DNA of 64,000 nucleotides from Abelmoschus esculentus (taxonomy: Eukaryota > Streptophyta > Magnoliopsida > Malvales > Malvaceae), in the NCBI GenBank assembly GCA_035048815.1, contig JAUCBN010000042.1, positions 5,952,001-6,016,000 on the forward strand, read 5' to 3'. The position numbers and the translations under genes are program-made. Positions 25,125 through 37,581 of this stretch are shown piece after piece. The notes below the pieces were generated by a model. It ran no database searches and had not been told where the DNA came from. It saw only the letters and a program-made list of their open reading frames with translations. Each line of letters starts with the position of its first letter. The first letter of the stretch is position 1.

Positions 25125-25610
25125 GAAGATCCTCATTTCTTCAGGAGATCTTGGAATATTTGTTTTGGACATTGATGTGTTGCTTGTATACCCGTACATG
25201 TATTTTATTTCAATCTTGTACAACTTTATTTTATTTCGTTTGATTTCATAAACTATACTGTGGGTTGTGCTAATATCAAGTAAATTGATGCGGTGTTTGT
25301 TACCTTTTGCAGAGATAGAAGAAAACCTGGGATTGAAGCTGCTGCTGCTGCTGCTTGGGGATGTGCTTGTTTTTATAGGTAAAAGGCTCTACACTGAGGG
25401 ATATTGACGCTGAGAACCTTTAATGTAACCTTACTTTATCCGCCGCGGCATCGGTTATGGTCAGTCTTATGGGGCAAGGGTGTTGTTATTGTTTTTTCTT
25501 CCTTATCCTTTATTTATTGTTCTTGTTCTCTCTAATCTTTCACTTACTTGGAGAGCAACGAAATCAGTTTTTTATGGCCTGTTTGTGTTGTAAGAATAGT
25601 CCAATTGCTT
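25125..25610 (+). other. 3' untranslated region of the kinase gene (approximate)
   Basis: Sequence after the TAG stop at 25122-25124. It includes a CTG repeat near 25340-25355 and a CT-rich stretch. A possible acceptor at TTTTGCAG near 25312 suggests a spliced 3' UTR, but no matching donor could be chosen. The end point is a guess, because AATAAA-like signals are not distinctive here. Confidence 0.35.
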
Positions 25611-25700
25611 GAGGAATATTATTTAGTACCTGAATGAAGGGAATATAATTGGTTTGGTTTGACTGTTGAGATTGAACAGCTGAAAGAAATATGCAGTGCA

Positions 25701-25735
25701 GCAGCCAGCAGCCAGCAGCCAGCAGCCAGCAGCGA
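25701..25735. repeat. Heptamer tandem repeat (GCAGCCA)n
   Basis: About five near-perfect copies of GCAGCCA in tandem, in the 3' flank of the kinase gene. This is GC-rich against a very AT-rich background. No gene could be assigned to it. Confidence 0.85.
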
Positions 25736-26968
25736 ATGCTTCCATTCTTTTCTCGCTAGTTGAGGAGTGCCATGCTTGGCCTGTGCTTGCTTTATGTCTT
25801 CCTTGCTTTCTGCCATATCCGATCCTTGTACGACTTGTTTTGGGTTTAATTTTATAACAATTACCGTTTAGGTGACTTCCTATTCTTACTCGTTGCTTTT
25901 GCCAACAAAAACAAAACCTCATAGTTGCGCTTAGAATAATGTCTGATTAATCCCACATTCTCATGTACTAAAATTTGCACTGATGCAGAGATCTAATTAA
26001 TTGAGTGCTCGGTGGTTTTTATGTTGTTTCATCTTGTATAAATAAGTTTTGATATTTATTTTGGGAATACGATATCTCTCAACTTAATCAGAAATTAGGA
26101 TAAACTATGTAAATTAAATGCTCATTGAACTTTTAGGGTAGATTTATTTTGATCATCTTTTTTTAAAATATTCGATAAAGTTACATAATTTTTAGTTTGT
26201 ATTCAAAAAGGTTACGTAAAATTTAGTTCGCATTCGATACGGTTCCTACCGTTGCACTTGTTAAAGCTTATCGTTCATTTTTTTTCTTAATAAAAAATGG
26301 GTAAACTAAAACAAGCATTACTTAACTTTCTTCTCACTCATATTTTAGTTATTAAAGTTCAGAATTTTTAATTTAATAAGTTTACTTTTTAATTATTCAT
26401 ATTTTGTCTATTCTCAAATGACATTATATAAATTAAAATTTTTGACTAATCTTTAAAAGAATGTGAAATATATTTTTTATATTTTATTTTTTATTAAATG
26501 TATCATATTACTATATTTTAAATAAGAAAAGTAAAAAAAATATTATTTGAATAAAAATATTTCAATTATCTGATTTAATTGATAAAACATAAGATTAAGA
26601 ATTGAATAATTTAAAATTAATAATTAATCAAAATAATTTTTAAAGATTAATTGAACCCAATTTCGGTATAAATTTTTAAAATATATATTTTTTAATTTGG
26701 TTAAAGTTCAAAGTTTTAAGCGAAATTGATTAAATGATGTAACACTCCGACTCGGATGTCACATTAGGCCTTCGACCCAAAACCCATATTTTAAAATTTC
26801 GGCTTCAAGCCCAAAATTAAAATCAATTCAAGTCCAAATATGATACGAATAAAATCCATTTAATTTAGAACAAAAGCCCAAAATAGTTTGAAGAAATCGG
26901 AGCTCCAAATTACTACAAACCCATTGAAAACATTTGACCCAATTAAAATAACAGAGTTACAAAAATAC

Positions 26969-28786
26969 TGTCGCGACCATTTTAAAACCGAAAAGTGTGA
27001 AAAATAGCCTAGCGAGTGAATTTTGGAAAATCGATTTAATTGCTTTTAATTGTGAAAAAAAAACAAATTTTATTGAAAAAATATTTGAATTTTAAAATTA
27101 ATTTGGAGCCGCCACCAGCCATTTTGGTAGGCTAGAAACCATAAAATAAACCAGAGATTCGTTAAAAATATTTGGGTTCGGGAGTCGGTTATGTGTAAGG
27201 ACGACCCTTACAAGCGCCCGAGATCAGTACCTTTTAATTACACGTGGCATTTTGGTATTTCGAATAATAATATTAATTTCATTCGTTATTGGTAAATAAA
27301 TATCGTTCAAATAAGAATATCCTTTTAGATAAAAAGATACATTTCTTTTAAATATGAGCTTTGAATAAGACGTCCTAAAATAAGAAACCTTGACTCGTAT
27401 TTAAAGAAATATAAATTTTGACACAAAAGGTTTTAAATGCATGACCGGTTATTATCTTGTCGATTTTAAGTTCTAACCTAAAAAGGCTCCATCAATTTAA
27501 ATATTTAAATCCTATTAAATTATTAATTTCACAGGGTGTATTATGATAACATCCGAATGCACGGACACTACCATTTCGACACCAAACAAAATTAATAATT
27601 CTATTGGTGCTACTAATCTTTGCCTAATTAATTTTATTAAATTCTAATCTTAAAATATTTATCATTTTCTATGTTTCGATGACGCGCTGAATACGATACC
27701 GAAGTACACTATTGGCCAACATAATGCCATTTCATAATACTGACCACTTAGTGTATCCAAGGTATAAGATTAGAACGTCATCGTTACTAAATTATCTCCT
27801 TATTTAATTAATTATTTAATTAAAGTGATTAACCCTAAAAAGGCTCTAATTTAATTGACTAAGTGTAAATTAAATGTCATCCTAACAATTATTCTATATG
27901 CCTTTAAAAATATGCAAACATACAAATATTATCTAAAAACATACAAATAAATTAAATAATGAAAAAACAATAATTAAAGATAAAGGGACTAAATTAAATT
28001 TTATTTTAAACATGAGAGATCAATTACGAAATATACCGAGATACGACGCTTGAGAATGTTGATCTCGTTGAGAATGACTGGATCTTCTTCTACCTTGGAT
28101 CGAGTCTCGCCAATGGATTTGACTTAATTCAGAAAATTTTCGGACATTGAAAGATCCTTCCCGGAAATTCTTAATTGCTCTTGCTTCACTATGATGTCTC
28201 CATGCATGCGCATCATGAAGTAATCCCAAAACTAGGTTCCCGGGCGGAATTGTGAACCTCTGCTGCCGAAATTCTTTTTGCTTTTCTTTCCCCGTCATTG
28301 CTTAATTATGAACATCATCATTTTCTGCATCATCATAAGCCCATCATTGCCATTATGATCCTCATTATTGTTGCATCATTGCACCATCATCATAATTGCA
28401 TCATTGCACCATCATTACTTCATCACCAAACCATCATCACTTCCTCTCTCTCATAATTGCTTCATAATGACCACCATCATAGACATATTATCACTTTAAT
28501 CATTCCTTCAATGATGACAAAAATCATGATAAAAACCATTTTTTCTCCCCCTTGCCGACTCCACTGTTCTCTCCCTCTCTTTCTTTTTCCCCCAAAACCG
28601 AGAGTAACATGGTCACCCTTGAAACTGATGAAAACCAACTCCCCCAAGTAACCGAACCACCTTATCCATATATTATTTATTTATTTATTTATTATTTTTT
28701 TGAATTTTTTATGAATATTATTTATTTAATTATATTTACATAGGCCTTATTTTATATTCGAATCCGGAAAAAATTCGGTTATTATA
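26969..28786 (+). repeat. 5' LTR of the non-coding LTR element
   Basis: It matches 34953-36770 over its whole length. By eye about a dozen substitutions lie in the first 260 bp and fewer after that. The part from about 28310 to 28450 is rich in CATCATTG repeats. Its end has changed to ATTATA where the other copy has ATTACA. Confidence 0.92.
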
Positions 28787-29580
28787 ACTGCCCCTCTTTG
28801 CTCAATGCTGTGGAGCAGGAGACAAGCAAAGACTGAAAAGACATGAATTTCGTCTAAACTTCTTGGCCTCTGTTACGCTAACAAAGCTTGAAGTTGTTCT
28901 TCTCATTATGAAATTCTTCAAGAAAAAAGTGATGGAACCCGAGGTTGTTCTTCTCATTACGAAATTCCTCGCACCCCATGATATCTGAAATTATTGTTGC
29001 TTTGATTGGTTGTTTGAATTCTTTTTGACCCTTGGATCATTCTCTGCAAAAAAGAGAAACCATCAATTAATACAAATTCAACATGAATTAAGTTGAAAAT
29101 TATCTTTTCGTTTGTCATCGTCATCGCTTCTCTGCTCAAGCTTGAACATTTTCTTCTGAACCCATTGTTGGTTTAACCTGATTGATGTTGCTCAAGGTTT
29201 TATTTTCCTGCATAAAACACAAACCTTTAATTTTTATTATTTTTTCTTTTCTTTTTTCTTATTTATTATTTTTTTCATATTTTCTTTTTTCTACTTATTT
29301 TTTCTTTTTTTTTCTTTTTATTATTTTTTATTATTTTACTTGTCATATTTACGTAGGCCCTTCGGTCAAAATTTGGGTATGACAGCTGCCCTTCTTTGCT
29401 CAATGTTGTGGAGCAGGAGACGAACAAAGACTAAAAAGACACAAATTTTGTCTAAGCTTCTTGGCCTCTGTTACGCTAACGAAGCTTGAAGCTGTTTTTC
29501 TTATTATGAAATTCTTCAAGCAAAAAGTGATAAAACACGAGGCTGTTCTTCTCATTATGAAATTCCTCGTATCTCGTGAA
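28787..29580 (+). repeat. Internal direct duplication next to the 5' LTR
   Basis: The block from about 28788 (CTGCCCCTCTTTGCTCAATG) to about 28985 recurs from about 29385 (CTGCCCTTCTTTGCTCAATG). The recurrence includes TTGGCCTCTGTTACGCTAAC and the first hairpins. The second copy is preceded by TTTACGTAGGCCC and TTTGGGTATGACA, which resemble the last 40 bp of the LTR. This looks like a duplicated LTR-to-interior junction from a related element. Confidence 0.75.
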
Positions 29581-29945
29581 ACCTGGAGCTGTTCTTCTCA
29601 TTATGAAATTCTCCAGGGTCTGAAGTTGTTCTTCTCATTATGAATTTCTTCAGACAAAAAGTGATGGAATCCGAAGCTATTCTTCTCATTATGAAATTCT
29701 TCGTATCCCATGGACTTTGGAGCTGTTCTTCTTATTATGAAATTCTCCAAAGTTTGGAAAAGTTTGAAGCTATTCTTCTTATTATGAATTTCTTCAAACT
29801 GATCAAGTGGTGGAAAACGAGGTTGTTCTTCTAATTATGAAATTCCTCGTCTCCGGGAAATCTGGAGCTGTTCTTTTCATTATGAAATTCTCCAGATCAA
29901 AAGTGATGAAATCAAAGGTTGTTCTTCTTATTATGAAATTCCTCA
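28887..29945 (+). repeat. Array of covarying hairpins with a constant 22-nt loop
   Basis: Eleven clear units each have a loop of exactly 22 nt around the core TTCTTCTCATTATGAAAT, closed by perfect stems of differing sequence. Start of 5' arm and arm: 28887 CTTGAAG; 28940 CGAGG; 29484 GCTTGAAG; 29537 ACGAGG; 29582 CCTGGAG; 29618 GTCTGAAG; 29672 CGAAG; 29714 ACTTTGGAG; 29761 AGTTTGAAG; 29817 ACGAGG; 29860 ATCTGGAG. In each case the reverse complement of the arm follows the loop. A twelfth unit at about 29916 pairs only AGG with CCT. Spacing between units varies from 36 to 56 nt, so reading frames are not kept. Units lie in two blocks, 28887-28971 and 29484-29945. Confidence 0.9.
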
Positions 29946-29980
29946 AATTCGACCAAATCTTTCAAGACTCAAGCTGGAAT

Positions 29981-30170
29981 GACTACCAAGGTAGGGACTC
30001 ACGTCGAGAAGGCTGCCAAGGTAAGGACTCACGCCGAGAAGGCTACCAAGGTAGGGACTCACGCTAAGAAGGCTGTCAAGGTAAGGACTCACGTCGAGAA
30101 GGCTGCCAAGGTAAGGACTCACGCCGAGAAGGCTGCCAAGGTAGGGACTCACGCCGAGAAGGCTGTCAAT
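29981..30170 (+). repeat. 30-bp tandem repeat, six copies plus a partial
   Basis: The period is exactly 30 bp: copies at 29981, 30011, 30041, 30071, 30101 and 30131, and a partial from 30161. Consensus parts are GGCTGCCAAGGTAAGGACTC and ACGCCGAGAA. Variation is limited to a few positions (AGG/AAG, CGCC/CGTC, TGCC/TACC). Because 30 is divisible by three, all six frames are nearly open, so the open frames here are not evidence for a protein. Confidence 0.95.
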
Positions 30171-30189
30171 TTCTGTTTGATTCCTGTTG

Positions 30190-33100
30190 ACAAAAATATC
30201 ATGTATTATTAATATGATCTTAATACAGATATTTCTATTGAAGCATGAATATTAATTGAAGACCACTTGGGTAAACTTTTTGCTCCAAGGAAAGTGCTAA
30301 TAAATTTCTTCATCTCCCGACGTATCTTCTTTGACCGATATGGGAATTCATCTCAAACTCAGGTTCAGTTTTCAAGATCTTTGTTTTTTGCTCTAAAGCG
30401 CCTTTTTAGGTTTTCACTTTAGATTTTCTCTTTCTTTTCTTTTTCTGTCTTTTTTCTTTTTTTTTCTTTTTTTTTGAAACAAATAAAGTCTATCATGATC
30501 TCAATGACGCGTGTTCTTGTCTTCAATATATGATCTTTGTATTTTCAACCTTTGAACACTAGGAAAAATCTATTTTAAAGGAGATTTGTTCTCTGCTCTG
30601 AAGGAATTCACCATTTCCATTGCTCAAGCATGCAAGCTTCGTTCTTTGCAGCATTGCCCCACTTAAATCTGAGCATAATTAACTTATTTTCTCGTTCTGA
30701 TATTCACCCTGTAGTGCTTCCTTGTCTTGTGATGTCTCAGTAATAACAATTTCCATACTTGATGAAATGATTCGGCTATATTTTTCCCCAAATAATAGTC
30801 AATGTTCTCTCTTTGCCCCAAATTTGCTTATGTCATCTTTGTTGCTCGAATATTTTTACATTTTGAGCTTTTATTTGTTTCCCATTATAAATCACATACC
30901 GAGGCCACCTCTTGTTCTGCCTGCACTTAAAGGATTAGTACATCATAGTAATACTGATGAAATCCTTTGCTTTTTTGTATCTAATCATTTTATCTGCAAA
31001 ATCCTTGTTAAAACGATAAGCAAAAGAACTCAAAAAATAATTTTATTAATTTTGAAAACATTGTAAAATTTTGACTGTCGTGGCAAATAATAAAATTGGG
31101 CCTTTGAATACCAAGTGCGACAAAGCCTTTGAACCAATTTGCAAAGATCAACTCCAATGTGACCCTTTTCAAATTTATTAGACTTTTAGGAGAAAAATTT
31201 CTATTTTTCCTAATTCTACCCCGTTTAAGTGGTATTCTTTGCCTCATTAACTCACTATGCCCAATCTTTCCCTCTTTTCTGATCTCGATCAAGCATTAGA
31301 AGACTGAAAAATCCTTGAAGAAAGGTTAACCCTAATAAGCGGGATGTATTTCTGAAGACTAACCACTCCTTGTTCCAATATTCGCATATGATCAAAATGG
31401 TCTTTTATGGCTTGTAATGTGGGATATGGTTCATGGCTATCAAAAAAAGGATATATAGGCTCAAATAATTATTTTAACGGTAATAAAACCAAGGATCATT
31501 GTTGCACTGATCTGGATATACTCTGATGAAATACTTTTATCTTTTTCCTTCTTTCTTTGCGGATCACTCTAGACTGCCCTCTTTTGGGTTTTCATCCTAG
31601 AGATCATTTTTTTCACCACTTCTTTTGTCGGTGGTTCATCTCTTCAAAATATCTCACAAAACTTTCTTTTCACCTTTTTCTTTTGTTGTTTGCTTCAACT
31701 TTAATGTCAACATTTTGAACTTGACTCTTCAGAAATAAACTTTTACTCTCTTTTTATTTTTCTATGTTGATTTAGAATATTTCTCATCACTCATCTTTTT
31801 TCTTGGTTTCTCATTTTACCTTTATTTTTGCCCCTGATTCACAGGGCATCCCAAATGTATTTCAGTTTCAAACATGTTTTCATCCACTTTGTCCCCAGTG
31901 TAGGGGTGATCCTTGGTTTGGGTTGAGTCGAAAGAAACAATATTAAGCTCAAAGGAGATAACAAATGATATTTTCTTATTTTTTCTTTCTTTGAGAAGGG
32001 AGATCAAGGAATGCTAAATATCATCCCATACTTGGATATCTTTGAAGAAAAGCAGTCTTCAGTTGGATGACATTTTGGTTTATCACTTCATTCAAAAATC
32101 TTAGTCAACAATGCTTGAGAGGAAACTCACTCAAAATATGTGTTTGGGATTTTTCCGTGATTCCTGAACACTCATCAATATTTTCCTTTTGGCCTAAATA
32201 AAATAGAATTGAGTCACATTATTGCAGTTGATCTCCGAATTTGATTTAAGAGCACTCATGCAATTGATATTCAAGACCTGAAAAAATGATATTAGTGATG
32301 ATATATATATAAACGTATGGGCGATTAAAAATTAACTCATATCAAAGAATCAAAGAATATAAAATAAAAGAATAAAATCAATGATGATATATACCTTTAT
32401 GTATGAGCGATAAAAAATTAACTCATAACAAAGAATCAAAAGATTAAAGAATCAAAAATATGGAATGTTTGCCATTTGAGAAAAATATATAAGAAACAAG
32501 CATCATAAACAAATAAATTAAAATAGCCTCTCTTGCAAAAGACACTCAATGCTCGCGGGCAAAAGCAACTGAGATAATTTAGGGTATTACTCTGTAACGG
32601 TCCAAAAATGCAGACAGATCCCCTATGATTTGATTATTTGTCATTCATCAAAATAAACCAAAGTAAACTTCAACTACCATATTTTTACCATTGACTTTGC
32701 TCTTTCTTGCTTTCATTTTGGAGTTGAATTCTCGACTTTCGAAGCATCAATGTAACTTCTTTCTTGGTTGCCCCTTGTTGGTATTGTTTAGGGTGAACAA
32801 ATGCCTGAAGTTTTCTCAATTTATTAGCATCGTGATAGAACACTTTATTGTTGTCTTCATAGCTCAAACCTAACCTTCAAGTTTTTCAACATATGCCCCA
32901 GCTATTAAACTCAACTGTCATTTTTTCGATTTCTTTTTGCATTTTTCCTTTTTTCTTTTTTTCTTTTCTTTCTTTTTCTTGCAAAAACCTTTTAAATTGA
33001 ACCCTTCTGTGAGATGAATTTTTATTCCAATCTCTCGTAATTGTATATCATCTGGATGATTTACTTTCTTGATGTACCTGATTCCAAGCAATGTGAATAT

Positions 33101-34950
33101 TGGAGTATGATTTTGAGATCGCTGATCTTTTTTATGTAAACCCAAGTGATCCTCAACAACTTTTGAAATTTCCTAAACTTAACATATTTATGCCATTTCA
33201 AAATGCAATGCTGATAAATAATAATATTATGATACGGAATATGAAATAAACATATGCATGAATGCTGTAATATAAAGATGTCAACCTGTCAGAATAATAA
33301 AATGTTATTATGAACAATGCATGAATGCAAGAGATATCGATTTCAAGAGCTAGTCATAGACAACACTTATCTAACTAAATGATCGAATACAAGGAGAAGT
33401 CAATTTGTTGATAGGAAACAGCTGGCCTGAGCTTCTTGGTTGATCACCTCGTTCGGTCTGGTTCGGCATCTGTCTTGGTATGTCGATAAAAATCTGACGA
33501 GTCTTCAACTTTATCAAGCAAAAACCGATGTATATTTGACATTTCCTGTACTTGGTTCTGAAGTTGATCACTAATTCCATTCGGTATAACCTTGGAGACT
33601 GATTCGATCTAGTTTTCAACATGTTGTTCTTTACTTAAAACGTCGGCTCAAAACTTGCAAGCTGGTTTTTTACCTGTCTTCCTACTTCCTGATGTCCTCT
33701 TCTATTAGCCGTTATTCGTGAAATTTGAACCTAACTCTTAAGTTCATAATTCTCTTTTCTTGAGTCTTTATCTATCAATAATAACCTTGGGATGTCCCTA
33801 ATTTATCCGCCAAATATCCACTTTCTGCCTATCTTCGCCTTTTAGCTACCGCATCTCGCTTATGTTTACACTTGCCCCAGTACCCGACTTGAAGCTTGAA
33901 CAAATGCTAAACTCAATATGAATCTAATTCCTTTTTTACCTACTGGAATGGTGTAGCAAAACCTCGTAGTTGTTGGTGTTGTAACCATTCTCCTTACGAT
34001 AACTGAAATACCTTATCGAATGACTCTTCATGTCAGCATCCAAAAATTCCCAACTTACCCTTGATTTTGACAAACATGTACCATGCTTGAAATCTTCTAA
34101 AATAATCTTGTATGACTTGGTCTCCTCGAACATTAACTCTGATCTTGTACTGAGTCTTCTTGAGTCTCCTCGAACATTAACTCTGATCTTGTACTGAGTC
34201 TTCTTGAGTATAGTCCACCTCAGTAAATTGTCTTTCACTTGTCTATCAAACCCTTTAGTTTATGACCATTGTCTATACAACTAGCTCATAAATCGATACC
34301 CCTAATGCATGCTATATGAACTCACTCACACACCACCAAAAAAGTGTTAGTATGGTGAATTAATAATCTAAGTGAAAATAAATTAAATCGCGAAAAATAA
34401 CCAGAGAACTATTTATGTTGCATAAAAATTAACCAGAGAGCATATTATATTGCGTAAAAATAACCATAGAGCAGTTTAACACAGAAATCCTAATTTGGCG
34501 GCATTTTGACAGCATACCGCCTTATCTTATGGTCCATGTATGACTCTATTAGGGGTAGATTTCTAATCTACACATGTGGGTTTGGATCTAGACTCTGGGT
34601 TCACGAACTTTCGTTATCGTCTACTGCGACGATAAGACATCGATTCGGTAGTATAGGTCCCTTACAACGGAGGTGAAGTATACCAGAAGTAGATAGAAAT
34701 CCGAAACTCGGAGCTGGATAGCATCACGTCGGATAATATCTAACTCCCACTCAAGGGTAAAAGCTCGGGTCGAGAGCTGATGCATGGATGACAAATATAT
34801 CACACAAAATGAAAATACTACCCTTATCTGAACGATATTTATTTGACAATAATGAATTAAATTAATATTTATATTCAAAATATTGAAATGTCATATGTAA
34901 TTAATAATTAGGCCCGACTCACAAAAATTTCTCCCCAGTGGAGTCGCCGA
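30190..34950. other. Interior of the LTR element without genes
   Basis: About 4.8 kb with many pyrimidine runs (TTTTCTTTTTTC near 29220-29330, 30430-30475 and 32935-32985) and no protein motif I recognise. A degenerate duplication of about 100 bp with GATGATATATA and TTAACTCATA lies near 32295-32440. Three degenerate AAAATAACCAGAGA units lie near 34396-34480. Confidence 0.6.
34121..34208. repeat. Perfect 44-bp tandem duplication
   Basis: The unit from TCTCCTCGAACATTAACTCT to GAGTCTTCTTGAG occurs twice in direct contact (34121-34164 and 34165-34208) with no mismatch seen. It lies inside the LTR element and probably arose by recent slippage. Confidence 0.95.
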
Positions 34951-34952
34951 GC

Positions 34953-36770
34953 TATCGCGACCATTTTAAAACCGAAAAGTGTGAAAAATAGCCTAGCGAG
35001 TGAATTTTGGAAAATCGATTTAATTGCTTTTAATTGTGAAAAAAAACAAATTTTATTGAAAAAATATTTGAATTTTAAAATTAATTTGGAATCGCCACCG
35101 GCCATTTTGGTAGGCCAGACACCATAAAATAAACTAGAGATTTGTTAAAAATATTTGGGTTCGGGAGTCGGTTACCTATAAGGACGACCCTTACAAGCGC
35201 CTGAGATCGGTACCTTTTAATTACACGTGGCATTTTGGTATTTCGAATAATAATATTAATTTAATTCGTTATTGGCAAATAAATATCGCTCAAATAAAAA
35301 TATCCTTTTGGATAAAAAGATACATTTCTTTTAAATACGAGCTTTGAATAAAACGTCCTAAAATAGGAAACCTTGACTCGTATTTAAAGAAATATAAATT
35401 TTGACCCAAAAGGTTTTAAATGCATGACCGATTATTATCTTGTCGATTTTATGTTCTAACCTAAAAAGGCTCCATCAATTTAAATATTTAAATCCTATTA
35501 AATTATTAATTTCACAGGGTGTATTATGATAACATCCGAATGCACGGACACTACCATTTCGACACCAAACAAAATTAATAATTCTATTGGTGCTACTAAT
35601 CTTTGCCTAATTAATATTATTAAATTCTAACCTTAAAATATTTATCATTTTCTACGTTTCGATGATGTGCTGAATACGATACCGAAGTACACTCTTGGCA
35701 AATACAATGCCATTTCATAATACTGACCACTTAGTGTATCCAAGGTATAAGATTAGAACGTCATCGTTACTAAATTATCTCCCTATTTAATTAATTATTT
35801 AATTAAAGTAATTAACCCTAAAAAGGCTCTAATTTAATTGACTAAGTGTAAATTAAATGTCATCCTAACAGTTATTCTATATGCCTTTAAAATATGCAAA
35901 CATACAAATATTATCTAAAAACATACAAATAAATTAAATAATAAAAAAACAATAATTAAAGATAAAGGGACTAAATTAAATTTTATTTTAAACATGAGAG
36001 ATCAATTACGAAATATACCAAGATACGATGCTTGAGAATGTTGATCTCGTTGAGAATGACTGGATCTTCTTCTACCTTGGATCTATCCAAGCCTCGCCAA
36101 TGGATTTGACTAAATCCAGAAAATTTTCGGACACTGCAAGATCCTTACCGGAAATTCTCAATTGCTCTTGCTTCACTGCGATGTCTCCATGCATGCGCAT
36201 CATGAAGTAATCCCAAAATTAGGTTCCCAGGCGGAATTGTGAACCTCTGCTGCCAAAATTCTTTTTGCTTTTCTTTCCCCATCATTGCTTAATTATGAAC
36301 ATCATCATTTGCTGCATCATCATAAGCCCATCATTGCCATTATGATCCTCATTATTGTTGCATCATTGCACCATCATCATAATTGCATCATTGCACCATC
36401 ATTACTTCATCACCAAACCATCATCACTTCTTCTCCCTCATAATTGTTTCATAATGACCACCATCATAGACATATTATCACTTTAATCATTCCTTCAATG
36501 ATGGCAAAAATCATGGCAAAAACCATTTTTTCTCCCCCTACCGACTCCACTGTTCTCTCCCTCCCTTTCTTTTTCCCCCAAAACCGAGAGTAAAACATGG
36601 CCACCCTTGAAACTGATGGAAACCAACTCCCCCAAGTAACCGAACCACCTTATCCATATATTATTTATTTATTTATTATTTTTTTGAATTTTTTATGAAT
36701 ATTATTTATTTAATTATATTTATGTAGGCCTTATTTTATATTCGAATCTGGACGAAATTCGGGTATTACA
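34953..36770 (+). repeat. 3' LTR of the non-coding LTR element
   Basis: Partner of 26969-28786. Its first two bases are TA in place of TG, a decay of the terminal dinucleotide. It keeps the canonical TACA end. Short frames that appear inside it are not conserved in the other LTR and are not genes. Confidence 0.92.
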
Positions 36771-37581
36771 AATACATATAGTCTGACAAAGTACTAGCCC
36801 ACTACATCTATCACTGTACCCTGACACAAAGTCGATGCTGAAATCCAAACCTCGATGGTGCTCCACGGGACCTGCTTCACCTAACCTACGCACGAAAACA
36901 GATTTTGAACGTTGAGCTACACAAGCTCAGTGGATACACCAAACTCGGCCATCATCATGCATCTCAAAAGTAGTAAACCATGGCATATAAATCTCGTACA
37001 TGATATGATGGTCTAGCATGCTTGTCTATCTCATGGCATAAATGAATGTATACTATCGCACACAGCATATACAATCACACAAGTCAACACACAAGAGTGA
37101 GGCCCGCGTCCACACAGCATCAGGATCCTACACTCAGGATTGAGGATGCCCTCAAATCCTATATTCGGAATGTTACATCGGACATCTTCGAACGAGGTTG
37201 TTCAACGTTCGGAAAGGGGTGGAGGCCGCCCAACCAACCCCATGCTCGGAATATTACATCAAATGTCTTCGAGTGAGGCCGCCCAACACTCAGAATAAAA
37301 GTCTTCAATCATCACCCGACATGTTACATCGGATGGCCTTCAACGTGTTGCAATACTTATGGATATCCGGATTTTCAACACTCAAGGACTCAAACCACAC
37401 AACGATCCACCTAGGATCTATCACATCATGATATATTAATCCTTATCATACTTAAGTCTTTCGAGGTCATGATTATCAATCTTAGTTCGATGATTCATTT
37501 CATAGCTTTTAGATTATAATATGTATTTATTACGATCACCGAGCCCAAAACTCTACTCATCTTGGCCAAACTACAAAGGGG

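Larger units (their letters stand above)
26969..36770 (+). mobile_element. Complete non-coding LTR retrotransposon (LARD-like), 9.8 kb
   Basis: Two 1,818-bp direct repeats (26969-28786 and 34953-36770) bound a 6.2-kb interior. The element starts TGTCGCGACC and ends GGGTATTACA. It is flanked by AATAC at 26964-26968 and 36771-36775. No gag, protease, reverse transcriptase or integrase motif could be read in the interior on either strand, so it must depend on proteins from another element. No standard tRNA-Met primer site follows the 5' LTR and no clear purine tract precedes the 3' LTR. The interior holds the hairpin array and the 30-bp array described separately. Confidence 0.9.

Noticed and set aside
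28310..28520. CATCATTG-rich stretch considered as a CRISPR-like or regulatory array
   Set aside because: It is an irregular simple repeat within both LTR copies of a plant retrotransposon, without defined spacers.
29461..30212. Several overlapping open frames with repeated peptides such as EAVLLIMKF and KAAKVRTHAE
   Set aside because: They arise from the hairpin array and the 30-bp repeat. Hairpin spacing is not a multiple of three, so no single frame is kept, and the 30-bp array is open in nearly all frames by its period.
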